A DNA stretch of 64,000 bases from Paracoccaceae bacterium (GTDB lineage Bacteria; Pseudomonadota; Alphaproteobacteria; Rhodobacterales; Rhodobacteraceae). Below the pieces are notes generated by a model. The model did no database searches. It was not told the DNA's origin and saw nothing but the letters and a program-made list of their open reading frames with translations. The translations under genes and the position numbers were made by a program. The stretch is taken from the NCBI GenBank assembly GCA_020425085.1, contig JAGQRW010000007.1, positions 372,001 to 436,000 of the forward strand. Direction: 5' to 3'. Shown piece after piece: positions 33,201 to 41,673 of this stretch. Every line of letters starts with the position of its first letter. The first letter of the stretch is position 1.

Positions 33201-34856
33201 ATGGCTGAGATTGAACGCGAGTCGATGGAATATGATGTGGTGATCGTCGGTGCCGGGCCTGCCGGCCTGTCCGCCGCGATCCGCCTGAAACAGCTTGATG
33301 CCGATCTGAATGTCGTGGTGCTGGAAAAAGGTTCCGAGGTTGGCGCGCATATTCTGTCGGGTGCGGTGCTTGACCCATCCGGCCTTGATGCCCTGATGCC
33401 CGACTGGAAGGAACGCGGCGCGCCGATAAGTGTACCGGTCAAAAAGGACAATTTCCTGATACTGGGTGAGGGCGGTTCGATCCGCGTTCCCAATTTTCCG
33501 ATGCCGCCCCTGATGAACAACCACGGCAACTATATCGTTTCCATGGCCAATGTCTGTCGCTGGATGGCCGAACAGGCCGAAGCGATGGGGGTCGAGGTTT
33601 TCCCGGGCATGGCCTGTTCCGATCTGGTCTATGGCGAAAACGGCGAGCTGAAGGGTGTGGTTGCGGGGGAGTTCGGCCTGAACAAGGACAGAACGCCAGG
33701 GCCATCCTATGAACCCGGCATGGAACTTTTGGGCAAGTATGTGTTCCTGTCCGAAGGAGTTCGCGGCTCGTTGTCCAAACAGGTGATTGCCAAATATCAT
33801 CTGGATGCTGGCAAGGACGTGGCGAAATATGGCATCGGGATCAAGGAAATCTGGGATATCAAGCCGGAAAACCATTCCATCGGCACGGTGACGCATACCA
33901 TGGGCTGGCCGCTTGGCGGCAATGCCGGTGGTGGTTCGTTCATTTATCATGCTGAAAACAATCAGCTATTCATTGGCTTCGTGGTGCATCTGAACTACAA
34001 GAACCCATATCTCAAGCCCTATATGGAATTTCAGCGGTTCAAGCATCACCCTGAGGTTGCCAAACTGCTGCAAGGCGGCAAGCGCGTGGCTTATGGCGCC
34101 AGGGCGATTTCCGAAGGCGGCTGGCAATCTATCCCGAAACTGGTGTTTCCGGGCGGCGCGTTGCTTGGCTGTTCGGCGGGTCTGGTGAACGTGCCCCGCA
34201 TCAAGGGCAACCACAACGCCATGCTGTCGGGCAAGGCCGCTGCCGAGGCGGCGTATCAGGCGATTAGGGACGGGCGGGCAGGCGACGAGTTGACGGCCTA
34301 CGAAGACGATCTGCGTTCTGGCCCGATCGCCAGGGATCTGAAACGGGTGCGCAACGTCAAACCGCTCTGGTCAAAATTCGGGCTTGTTGCCTCGCTGGTG
34401 CTGGGTGGTTTTGACATGTGGGTGGCCAACCTTACCGGCTGGAACCCGCTTGGCACGCTGAAACACGGCAAGACCGACGCCCAAGCCACCGAACCGGCCG
34501 ATCGCCACAAGGTGCTGGATTATCCGCGCCCCGATGGGGTGCTGTCGTTTGACCGGTTGACCAATCTCAGCTTTTCGGCCACCAATCACGCCGAGGATGA
34601 ACCTTGCCATCTGCAACTGCTGGACCCGGACATTCCGATCAGCGTCAACCTGCCGAAATACGCCGAACCGGCGCAACGCTATTGCCCGGCCGGGGTCTAT
34701 GAGGTGTTGCGCGATGACGATGGCAGCAATCCCCGATTCCAGATCAACGCCCAGAACTGCGTTCACTGCAAGACCTGCGACATCAAGGATCCCAGCCAGA
34801 ACATCAACTGGACCACCCCACAGGGCGGTGAAGGCCCAAACTACCCCAACATGTGA
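33201..34856 (+). CDS. etfD: Electron-transfer flavoprotein-ubiquinone oxidoreductase
   Basis: A 551-residue membrane-associated enzyme that moves electrons from ETF to ubiquinone, linking acyl-CoA and amino-acid oxidation to respiration. The FAD motif DVVIVGAGPAGLSAAIRL is near residue 10; the quinone region includes MGWPLGGNAGGGSFIYH. The single 4Fe-4S cluster is bound by cysteines in RYCPAGVYEV and NCVHCKTCDIKDPSQNINW near the C-terminus. Length and motifs match ETF-QO throughout. Confidence 0.95.
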   Translation: MAEIERESMEYDVVIVGAGPAGLSAAIRLKQLDADLNVVVLEKGSEVGAHILSGAVLDPSGLDALMPDWKERGAPISVPVKKDNFLILGEGGSIRVPNFPMPPLMNNHGNYIVSMANVCRWMAEQAEAMGVEVFPGMACSDLVYGENGELKGVVAGEFGLNKDRTPGPSYEPGMELLGKYVFLSEGVRGSLSKQVIAKYHLDAGKDVAKYGIGIKEIWDIKPENHSIGTVTHTMGWPLGGNAGGGSFIYHAENNQLFIGFVVHLNYKNPYLKPYMEFQRFKHHPEVAKLLQGGKRVAYGARAISEGGWQSIPKLVFPGGALLGCSAGLVNVPRIKGNHNAMLSGKAAAEAAYQAIRDGRAGDELTAYEDDLRSGPIARDLKRVRNVKPLWSKFGLVASLVLGGFDMWVANLTGWNPLGTLKHGKTDAQATEPADRHKVLDYPRPDGVLSFDRLTNLSFSATNHAEDEPCHLQLLDPDIPISVNLPKYAEPAQRYCPAGVYEVLRDDDGSNPRFQINAQNCVHCKTCDIKDPSQNINWTTPQGGEGPNYPNM

Positions 34857-34862
34857 TATTCC

Positions 34863-34898
34863 GCCGTCGCGTCGCTATGGTCACGCAAACGCGACGGC
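34863..34898 (+). terminator. Hairpin after the ETF-ubiquinone oxidoreductase gene
   Basis: GCCGTCGCGT at 34863-34872 and ACGCGACGGC at 34889-34898 are exact reverse complements (10-bp stem, 16-base loop), seven bases after the stop codon. No T-run follows, so it may be a weak or Rho-assisted terminator. Confidence 0.5.
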
Positions 34899-34968
34899 AC
34901 ACGCATTGCCGAGCCTGTCGAAAGCCACTAGGCTCCGGCCAACCATTCGTGACCGAGGAAATCGCTGC

Positions 34969-36657
34969 GTGACCTTATCTTTCAGGCCCCTTCTTCAGCT
35001 GGCTGCCTTGCTTGCCCTTGTCAATGTCACGCCGCTTTCAGCCGACTCGCTGGCGGGCAATTATCTGGCTGCCAGTCAGGCAAGCTACAATAACGATTTC
35101 GAGGCGGCAGCGCGGTATTACACCCTCGCGCTGGCGGATGATCCCGACAATACCGGGCTGATGCAGAACGCGCTGCTGGCGTTCCTGTCCAAGGGCGATC
35201 TTGATCAGGGGCTGGCAATAGCACAGCGCATGGAAAGCTTGAACGCCGACAGCCAGTTGGCGCAACTGATCCTCCTGACCGATGCGATCCGCAAACGCGA
35301 TTTTGCCGCCGCCAATGGATTTTACGAAAAGGGGATCAAGTTCAGCCCGCTTCTGGATGGCCTGTTGCAAGGCTGGATATATCTTGGGATGGGCCGCATG
35401 TCCGACGCCATCGAACGCTTTGACGCGCTTGGCGGCAACCGCAACATGAAGATTTTCAGCAATTACCACAAGGCGCTGGCTCTGGCGACGGTCGGCGATT
35501 TTGAGGCGGCTGAAAAGATCATGCAGGGCGAGAATGGCCAGCCCCTCAGGATCGGGCGCGGCAGCCTGATTGCGCATATCGAGATGCTGTCACAGCTTGA
35601 TCGCAATGACGAGGCGTTGGCGATTATCAAAAACGCGCTGAACGGTTCCGGCGATCTTGAGATCATCGACATCCAGCGCCGGTTGCAAGCGGGCGAAACC
35701 CTGCCTTACGATTTCGTCACCAATGCCAGCGAAGGTGCAGCCGAGGTCTACCTTACCCTTGCATCGGTGCTTGCGGGTGACAAGAACGAGCGGTTCGCGC
35801 TGATCTATGGCCGCCTGTCGGAATTCCTGCGCCCGAAATCGGTGGCCGCCATCCTGATCGTTGCCGATCTGTTGAACGAGCAGGGGCAATATGATCTGGC
35901 GGTCAGGAACTTCAACAAGGTTCCGGTGGACAACCCGATGTTCTACAGCGCCGAAATCGGCCGCGCCGAGGCATTGCAGGCCAACGATCAGCCTGACGCC
36001 GCGATCGAGGTGTTGCGCGGTCTCAGCAAGACCCACAAGACCATTCCCACCGTGTTCACCTCGCTTGGCGACGCTTTGCGCCGCCAGTCGCGTTTCCCCG
36101 AAGCGACCGAGGCTTATGACGCCGCGATCGCACTTCTGCCCGAACCTCAGCCGAACCAGTGGTTTTTATACTATACCCGCGGCATCACCTATGAGCGTGA
36201 AGGCAACTGGAAGGCCGCCGAGGCGGATTTCCGGTTTTCCCTGAAGCTTTCACCGGATCAGCCGCTGGTTCTGAACTACCTTGGCTACGGGTTGGTGGAA
36301 AAGCGCATCCAGCTTGATGAGGCGCAGAAGATGATCGAAAAGGCCGTCGAATTGCGGCCCGATGATGGTTACATCACCGACAGCCTGGGCTGGGTTCTGT
36401 ACCGCGTCGGCAAGTTCGACGAAGCGGTGCCGTATATGGAACGCGCGGTGGAACAACTGCCGGTTGATCCGATTGTCAATGACCATCTCGGTGATGTCTA
36501 CTGGATGGTGGGCCGCAAACTTGAGGCGGCATTTCAGTGGCGACGCGCGTTGTCATTCGCGCCCGAACCGGCCGACGCCGAGCGCATCCGCAGCAAGCTG
36601 GAATTCGGGCTGGATCAGGTTCTGAAGCGCGAGGCGGCGGAATCCAAGGCCCAATGA
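34969..36657 (+). CDS. Secreted tetratricopeptide-repeat protein
   Basis: A 562-residue protein with a signal peptide (about residues 1-25: basic start, hydrophobic LLQLAALLALVNV, then PLSADS). The mature part is a series of TPR-like helical pairs, clear at YNNDFEAAARYYTLALADDP, FPEATEAYDAAIALLPEP, NWKAAEADFRFSLKLSPDQP and VGKFDEAVPYMERAVEQLP. It is probably a periplasmic scaffold for protein contacts. The GTG start has GAGGAA 8 bases ahead; the longer frame upstream is inside the ETF-QO gene. Its stop overlaps the ispE start by ATGA. Confidence 0.88.
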   Translation: MTLSFRPLLQLAALLALVNVTPLSADSLAGNYLAASQASYNNDFEAAARYYTLALADDPDNTGLMQNALLAFLSKGDLDQGLAIAQRMESLNADSQLAQLILLTDAIRKRDFAAANGFYEKGIKFSPLLDGLLQGWIYLGMGRMSDAIERFDALGGNRNMKIFSNYHKALALATVGDFEAAEKIMQGENGQPLRIGRGSLIAHIEMLSQLDRNDEALAIIKNALNGSGDLEIIDIQRRLQAGETLPYDFVTNASEGAAEVYLTLASVLAGDKNERFALIYGRLSEFLRPKSVAAILIVADLLNEQGQYDLAVRNFNKVPVDNPMFYSAEIGRAEALQANDQPDAAIEVLRGLSKTHKTIPTVFTSLGDALRRQSRFPEATEAYDAAIALLPEPQPNQWFLYYTRGITYEREGNWKAAEADFRFSLKLSPDQPLVLNYLGYGLVEKRIQLDEAQKMIEKAVELRPDDGYITDSLGWVLYRVGKFDEAVPYMERAVEQLPVDPIVNDHLGDVYWMVGRKLEAAFQWRRALSFAPEPADAERIRSKLEFGLDQVLKREAAESKAQ

Positions 36658-37526
36658 TCACGCGATCCGCCCCGGCCAAGATCAATCTTGCGCTGCATGT
36701 CACCGGCCAGCGTCAGGATGGTTATCATCTTCTGGATTCGCTGGTGGCGTTTGCTTCGGTCGGCGATATCGTAACGGTGTCCGAGGCACCGAAACTGACG
36801 CTTTCGGTAAGCGGCTGGTTTGCCGATGACCTTGCCGTCGGAGGCGACAATCTGGTGCTGCGCGCCGCGCGCTTGTTGTCACCCGGTCGGGGCGCGGCGA
36901 TTGGCCTGCGCAAAAACCTGCCGGTAGCGGCGGGAATCGGCGGCGGCTCGGCCGATGCGGCGGCCTGTTTGCATGCGCTTGCCGATCTCTGGCAGGTGCC
37001 GCTGCCGGCAGCAATGAAGGTGCTGGGTCTTGGTGCCGATCTGCCGGTCTGTCTGGATGGCCGACCCAGCCGGCTGCGTGGTATCGGCGAGGGGCTGGAA
37101 CCCGTGGCGCTGCCGGCGTTTCAGGCGGTGCTGGTCAATCCCGGCGTGGCGCTGGCAACCCCGGCAGCGTTCCGGGCGCTGAAAGTCAGGGAAAATCCAC
37201 CCCTGCCCGACCCACCGACAAGTGCCGATGCGGAACAGTGGCTTGGCTATCTCAATAAAGCCCGCAATGACCTTGAAGCTGCGGCGGTATCGCTGCAACC
37301 AAAGGTTTCGCTGGTGCTGGCGTTTCTGCGGGTCATGGATGGTTGTCGGCTGGCGCGGATGTCAGGTTCTGGTGCCACCTGTTTCGGGCTGTTTGACAAT
37401 GCTGACAGCGCCCGTGCTGCCGCGCTGAGGATCCGGAAGTTGCGGCCTGACTGGTGGGTGGTGGATACCAGTATTTCCGGCTCAGGCGACCCGCGCCACC
37501 ACATAATCGGCAATCCCGGTCAATAG
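36654..37526 (+). CDS. ispE: 4-diphosphocytidyl-2-C-methyl-D-erythritol kinase
   Basis: A 290-residue GHMP kinase of the non-mevalonate isoprenoid pathway. TRSAPAKINLALHVTGQRQDG is the substrate region; the ATP-binding motif NLPVAAGIGGGSADAAACL lies near residue 88, and MSGSGATCFGLF near residue 240. It phosphorylates CDP-methylerythritol. It is coupled to the TPR gene by ATGA. Its last 15 codons overlap the end of the convergent polyprenyl synthase gene by 45 bases. Confidence 0.95.
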   Translation: MITRSAPAKINLALHVTGQRQDGYHLLDSLVAFASVGDIVTVSEAPKLTLSVSGWFADDLAVGGDNLVLRAARLLSPGRGAAIGLRKNLPVAAGIGGGSADAAACLHALADLWQVPLPAAMKVLGLGADLPVCLDGRPSRLRGIGEGLEPVALPAFQAVLVNPGVALATPAAFRALKVRENPPLPDPPTSADAEQWLGYLNKARNDLEAAAVSLQPKVSLVLAFLRVMDGCRLARMSGSGATCFGLFDNADSARAAALRIRKLRPDWWVVDTSISGSGDPRHHIIGNPGQ

Positions 37527-38492
37527 ACGGCGGATCTTACTGTCGGGAAGGCCGGAAATCGCAGCCTTGGCCTGCATGGACCAATAGACCGCATCGGCCC
37601 TGGTCGCCGCCAGGGCATCGTGGCGCGCCAGCAATTCAAGCGCGTGGTCAAGATCCCCGGCCACCTGTTTGCCATCCTCGATCACCCGTTTCCAGAACGC
37701 GCGTTCGGTGGCGTCAGCCGCCGCCACCGCCTTGATCAGCGGCAGTGTCAGCTTGCGTTCGCGGAAATCGTCGCCGGTATTCTTGCCCATGTTGCCGCTG
37801 GTTCCGCTGTAATCCAGATAATCGTCAACGATCTGAAAACTGATTCCCAATGCATCGCCATAATCCCTGAGCGCCGTCACATGAGCCTCGGGCGCGGCGG
37901 CAATCACACCGCCAACCTCGGTTGCGGCGGCAAAAAGGGCTGCGGTCTTGCCGCGGATCACCTGCATATAGATGCTTTCGTCGGTTTTCAGATCCTGACT
38001 GGCGGTCAGTTGCAATACCTCACCCTCGGCAATGGTGGCGGCGGCATTGGCAAGAATATCCAGAACCCTGAGTGAGCCGGTTTCCACCATCAACTGGAAT
38101 GAACGCGAAAACAGGTAATCCCCGACCAACACAGAAGATTTGTTGTCCCACATCAGATTGGCGGTCGGTCGCCCGCGACGCTGCGCGCTTTCGTCCACCA
38201 CATCGTCATGCAGCAGCGTGGCGGTATGAATGAACTCCACCGTCGCTGCCAGATGTACATGATATGGCCCATCGTAGCCACATAGCCGCGCCGACGCCAA
38301 TGTCAGCAGGGGCCTCAAACGTTTTCCGCCGGCCTCGACCAGATGCGCGGTGACTTCGGGAATGCGCGGTGCGTTTTTTGATGCCATGCGCGCCTTGATC
38401 AGCGCGTCGACCGCAGCCATCTCACCTGCCAGCAAAGCCGCCAGATCCTCATGCGGTTTGCCGGTAAAGCCTGCCTCGTCCTTCACTGTCAC
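37482..38492 (-). CDS. ispB: Polyprenyl diphosphate synthase (octaprenyl/decaprenyl type)
   Basis: A 336-residue trans-isoprenyl diphosphate synthase. The first Asp-rich motif is in LLHDDVVDESAQRRGRPTAN near residue 92 and the second in QIVDDYLDYSG near residue 220; GGKRLRPLLTLASA binds the diphosphate. It makes the side chain of ubiquinone; chain length cannot be read from sequence by eye. The gene is convergent with ispE, with a 45-base overlap of the two coding ends. Confidence 0.92.
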   Translation of the reverse strand: MTVKDEAGFTGKPHEDLAALLAGEMAAVDALIKARMASKNAPRIPEVTAHLVEAGGKRLRPLLTLASARLCGYDGPYHVHLAATVEFIHTATLLHDDVVDESAQRRGRPTANLMWDNKSSVLVGDYLFSRSFQLMVETGSLRVLDILANAAATIAEGEVLQLTASQDLKTDESIYMQVIRGKTAALFAAATEVGGVIAAAPEAHVTALRDYGDALGISFQIVDDYLDYSGTSGNMGKNTGDDFRERKLTLPLIKAVAAADATERAFWKRVIEDGKQVAGDLDHALELLARHDALAATRADAVYWSMQAKAAISGLPDSKIRRLLTGIADYVVARVA

Positions 38493-38539
38493 CCTCTATT
38501 CCCTCGACAAGCGCGTGCTATGTCCGTTAATTCCGTTCC

Positions 38540-38755
38540 ATGAAAGAGCTTTTGAAAACCAACGACCCGACGATGATCGCTTTCGCCAAAGCACTGCTAC
38601 GCGCAGAGGGTATAGACTGGTTTGAATTGGACGTCCATATGAGCGTTCTTGAAGGTTCGATCGGGGTCATGCCGCGCCGCCTGATGGTGGTGGAACGCGA
38701 TCTGTTCCGTGCCGCCGCGATCTTGCGCGATAACGACATCGAAATAACAGGTTAG
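38540..38755 (+). CDS. DUF2007 domain protein
   Basis: A 71-residue protein: KELLKTNDPTMIAFAKALL, then EGIDWFELDVHMSVLEGS and LMVVERDLFRAAAILRD. This pattern of short beta strands and a helix matches DUF2007, a small fold related to signal-transducing P-II-like domains with no known role. It lies 47 bases from the divergent ispB and 6 bases before a TrmN6-like methyltransferase, a gene order often kept in alphaproteobacteria. Confidence 0.82.
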   Translation: MKELLKTNDPTMIAFAKALLRAEGIDWFELDVHMSVLEGSIGVMPRRLMVVERDLFRAAAILRDNDIEITG

Positions 38756-38761
38756 GCAGCC

Positions 38762-39517
38762 ATGTTCGGGGAAGCGGATCTGACGCTGGACGGCTTTCTT
38801 GGCGGGCGTTTGCGAATCCTGCAACCGCGCCATGGCTATCGCGCCGCCACCGATCCGGTGTTGCTGGCGGCGGCGGTGCCGGCCAGAACCGGGCAGTCGG
38901 TGCTGGAACTTGGCTGTGGTGTCGGTGTGGCCTCGTTCTGCCTTGGCGCACGGGTGCCGGGGCTGGCGCTGTCCGGGGTCGAGGTGCAGGCGGATTATGC
39001 CGATCTGGCGCGCCGAAATGCGGTGGCAAACGGTATGGCGTTCAGTGTTTTTGACGCCGATCTGGCGGCTTTGCCATCTGAACTCAAACAACAGCGCTTT
39101 GATCATGTCATCCTGAACCCGCCATATCTTTTGCCGCATGACGGCACCAGCGCCGATAACGGCGGACGTGAACAGGCACTGCGCGAGGCAACACCGCTGG
39201 CGGTCTGGCTGGATGTCGCCACCAGCCGCCTGTTGCCGGGGGGGTATCTGAGCCTGATCCAGCTCAGCCAGCGGCTGGCGGACATTCTGGCCGGGCTGGA
39301 CCGGCGCATGGGCAGCATCGAGATCAAGCCCCTGACGTCACGCATCGGGCGAAGTTCTGATCGCCTGATCCTGCGGGCGCGAAAGGGCGGTCGCGCGGCG
39401 TTGAAACTGCACGCGCCGCTGATCCTGCATGAAGGGTCGGCGCATCGCCGTGACGGGGACAGCTATAATGCTGAATTACAGGGGATTTTACGCCAATCCG
39501 CCGCATTGAGGTTCTGA
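38762..39517 (+). CDS. TrmN6-like tRNA1(Val) adenine N6-methyltransferase
   Basis: A 251-residue SAM-dependent methylase. The SAM loop VLELGCGVGVASFCLGAR is near residue 45 and the N6-adenine catalytic motif HVILNPPYLLP near residue 116. RYRAATD-type sequence (HGYRAATDPVLLAAAV) at the start is typical of TrmN6/YfiC, which methylates A37 of tRNA-Val. It follows the DUF2007 gene by 6 bases. Confidence 0.88.
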   Translation: MFGEADLTLDGFLGGRLRILQPRHGYRAATDPVLLAAAVPARTGQSVLELGCGVGVASFCLGARVPGLALSGVEVQADYADLARRNAVANGMAFSVFDADLAALPSELKQQRFDHVILNPPYLLPHDGTSADNGGREQALREATPLAVWLDVATSRLLPGGYLSLIQLSQRLADILAGLDRRMGSIEIKPLTSRIGRSSDRLILRARKGGRAALKLHAPLILHEGSAHRRDGDSYNAELQGILRQSAALRF

Positions 39518-39610
39518 AGCATATCGCTTTTTAACCGGTTATTAATCTTTTTTCCCTAGTCCGAAAGGGCCATGCGGGCATCCCTCCGCCGGGCAAACGC
39601 GGAATTTTCG

Positions 39611-40525
39611 ATGCGAAGTGGCGTAATTCTGATCCTGCTCTCGATGTCCCTGACGCCGATCGGCGACGCCCTGTCAAAACAGCTTGGTCAAAGCCAGTCG
39701 CCAATATTCATCGTGTTCCTGCGCTATTTCACTGCCGGGATGATCGCCCTTTTGCTGGCAAGGATTGGCGGCATCAGGGTTTCACTGCCGGATCGCGGGC
39801 GGGCGGGGTTGTTCATCAGGACCGCGCTGGTGATCGGCGCCATGAGCATGCTGATCGCCGCGCTGTCGATGATCCCGTTGGCCAATGCGGTCGGTGGTTT
39901 CCTGATCGCCCCGATCATCGCCACCCTGATCGCGGTGTTCTGGTTTCACGAGCGATTGACCCTGCCGCGCATCATCGGCTGCCTGCTCAGCTTTGGCGGT
40001 GCCTTGCTGATCCTGCGGCCCGGTGCCGGGGTCGAGGTCGGGATGTTTTACGCATTGGCGGGCGGTGTTTTGTTGGGGGCGTTTCTGGCCACTACCGGCT
40101 CCAGTTCCAGTCGATGCCATCCGGTTTCAGCCCTGGCGGTGCAGTGTCTGTTGGGTTCAGCGTTGCTGTTGCCGCTGGCGCTGCCGCATTTCGACGGCAT
40201 GACGCTGGACCTGCTGCTGCCGGGGCTGGGGCTGGGAATGGTGACGGCGGCAACGCATTTTCTGACCGTTGCCGCCTATCAGCGGGCCGAGGCGGCAAAA
40301 CTTGCGCCGTTCTTTTATTTCAACCTGGTAGCGGCGGTGGTGGTCGGACTGGTCTGGTTTCAGGAAATCCCAAACTGGCTGACCATCGGCGGCCTTGCCC
40401 TGATCGTCAGCGGCGGGCTGGTCAGTCTGGCGCGCGAAAGCCTGCTGATGCGGTTGTTGACGGGCCTTGGCATGCGCGTTCCCGACGCTGATGCGACGGT
40501 TCCCGCAACTATTCGCCGGATTTGA
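39611..40525 (+). CDS. EamA-family (DMT) transporter
   Basis: A 304-residue inner-membrane protein with about ten hydrophobic helices arranged as two EamA repeats. The first repeat includes FIVFLRYFTAGMIALLLA and LANAVGGFLIAPIIATLIAV; the second includes AAYQRAEAAKLAPFFYFNLVA. Substrates of such drug/metabolite transporters cannot be told from sequence. Two starts are possible: ATG at 39572, with AAAGGG too close, or ATG at 39611, which places the first helix at the N-terminus and is preferred. Confidence 0.87.
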   Translation: MRSGVILILLSMSLTPIGDALSKQLGQSQSPIFIVFLRYFTAGMIALLLARIGGIRVSLPDRGRAGLFIRTALVIGAMSMLIAALSMIPLANAVGGFLIAPIIATLIAVFWFHERLTLPRIIGCLLSFGGALLILRPGAGVEVGMFYALAGGVLLGAFLATTGSSSSRCHPVSALAVQCLLGSALLLPLALPHFDGMTLDLLLPGLGLGMVTAATHFLTVAAYQRAEAAKLAPFFYFNLVAAVVVGLVWFQEIPNWLTIGGLALIVSGGLVSLARESLLMRLLTGLGMRVPDADATVPATIRRI

Positions 40526-40557
40526 CCGGTTCGTTACGTGACACGACTCAAAATCTG

Positions 40558-40580
40558 TGATGCACTACCTATGTGCATCA
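40558..40580 (+). promoter_or_regulatory. Inverted repeat upstream of the DUF465 gene
   Basis: TGATGCAC at 40558-40565 and GTGCATCA at 40573-40580 are exact reverse complements with 7 bases between, centred about 40 bases ahead of the start codon. It may be an operator or a 5' leader hairpin. Confidence 0.5.
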
Positions 40581-40608
40581 TAGGCACTCAGCATCAGAGG
40601 AGAAAAAC

Positions 40609-40776
40609 ATGAACTTGGCGTCGCGTCTTCAGGAACTGCAAAGAAAACACGAAGCACTCTCCAAACAGGTTGAAACGGTTCAACGAAGCCCCGGTGCCGA
40701 TGATCTTGAAATCGGCGAACTGAAAAAGCAGAAACTCCGTCTGAAAGAGGAGATCGAAAGGATCAAGATCGCCTGA
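40609..40776 (+). CDS. DUF465 (YdcH family) protein
   Basis: A 55-residue, highly charged, probably coiled-coil protein (RLQELQRKHEALSKQVE, then ELKKQKLRLKEEIERIK). This matches the DUF465/YdcH family of small helical proteins with no settled function. GAGGAG precedes the ATG at a good distance, and a strong terminator follows, so it is a single short transcript. An in-frame GTG 12 codons upstream lies in an inverted repeat and is unlikely to be used. Confidence 0.88.
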   Translation: MNLASRLQELQRKHEALSKQVETVQRSPGADDLEIGELKKQKLRLKEEIERIKIA

Positions 40777-40802
40777 TCTGATCCGACACGATCAAAATGC
40801 GC

Positions 40803-40832
40803 AAGCCGGCCAAATTGGCCGGCTTTTCTTTT
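40803..40832 (+). terminator. Rho-independent terminator after the DUF465 gene
   Basis: AAGCCGGCC and GGCCGGCTT form a 9-bp stem around AAATT, followed by TTCTTTTC. It can also act on the convergent phaB transcript because A residues flank the other side. Confidence 0.82.
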
Positions 40833-40849
40833 CGTCTTGAAGGTCCTGG

Positions 40850-41572
40850 CTACACGAAAAACTGTCCGCCATTGGCGGAAATGGTTGATCCCGTAATAAA
40901 ACCCGCATCGTCCGAGGCCAGAAACACCACGCAGCGTGCGATTTCTTCGGGCTGGCCAAGACGACCGACCGGAATCTGTGCGATGATGCCCTGCATCGCC
41001 TTTTCCGGCACCGCCATTACCATATCGGTGCCGATATAACCGGGGCAGATGGCGTTGACGGTGACGCCCTTGAAGGCACCTTCCTGGGCCAGTGCCTTGG
41101 TAAATCCCAGATCGCCGGATTTGGCGGCGGAATAGTTGACCTGGCCCATCTGGCCTTTCTGGCCGTTAATGGACGAAATGTTGATGACACGCCCGAAACC
41201 ACGCTCGCGCATGCCGGGCCATACCGGATGGGTCATGTTGAACAAGCCGTCAAGATTGGTGCCGATTACCTCAGACCATTGCTGGCGGGTCATCTTGTGG
41301 AACATACCGTCGCGGGTGATGCCGGCATTGTTGACCAGCACATCAACCGGGCCAAGCTCGGCCTCGACTTTGGTGACGCCGGCAACGCAGGCATCATAGT
41401 CGGCAACCGACCATTTGAAGGTCTTGATGCCGGTTTCCTTGGTAAAGGCCGCCGCCGCTGTGTCATTTCCCGCGTAATTGGCGGCAACCGTATAGCCCGC
41501 GCTCTGCAAGGCTTTGGAAATGGCGGCGCCAATGCCGCGGGTTCCGCCGGTAACCAATGCAACTCGTCCCAT
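40850..41572 (-). CDS. phaB: Acetoacetyl-CoA reductase
   Basis: A 240-residue short-chain dehydrogenase that reduces acetoacetyl-CoA to (R)-3-hydroxybutyryl-CoA with NADPH, the second step of polyhydroxybutyrate synthesis. The cofactor motif VTGGTRGIGAAISKAL is at residues 7-22; NNAGITRDGMFHKM near residue 86; and the catalytic Ser-Tyr-Lys in NISSINGQKGQMGQVNYSAAK (S, then YxxxK). It follows phaA on the same strand, about 100 bases downstream. Confidence 0.95.
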   Translation of the reverse strand: MGRVALVTGGTRGIGAAISKALQSAGYTVAANYAGNDTAAAAFTKETGIKTFKWSVADYDACVAGVTKVEAELGPVDVLVNNAGITRDGMFHKMTRQQWSEVIGTNLDGLFNMTHPVWPGMRERGFGRVINISSINGQKGQMGQVNYSAAKSGDLGFTKALAQEGAFKGVTVNAICPGYIGTDMVMAVPEKAMQGIIAQIPVGRLGQPEEIARCVVFLASDDAGFITGSTISANGGQFFV

Positions 41573-41673
41573 AATTCTTCCCCTTCTTATGGATTTGGTG
41601 TTGGTTATTCCGGGGCTGACTTAACGGATATCGCCCCGGAACTGGTCTGCTTTTCTGTACCGCCCGCTATCGG

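Noticed and set aside
34905-34935. GAGCCTGTCGAAAG in the gap before the TPR gene as a mobile repeat
   Set aside because: It resembles a motif widespread in alphaproteobacteria, but only one copy was noticed here, so no repeat family can be shown.
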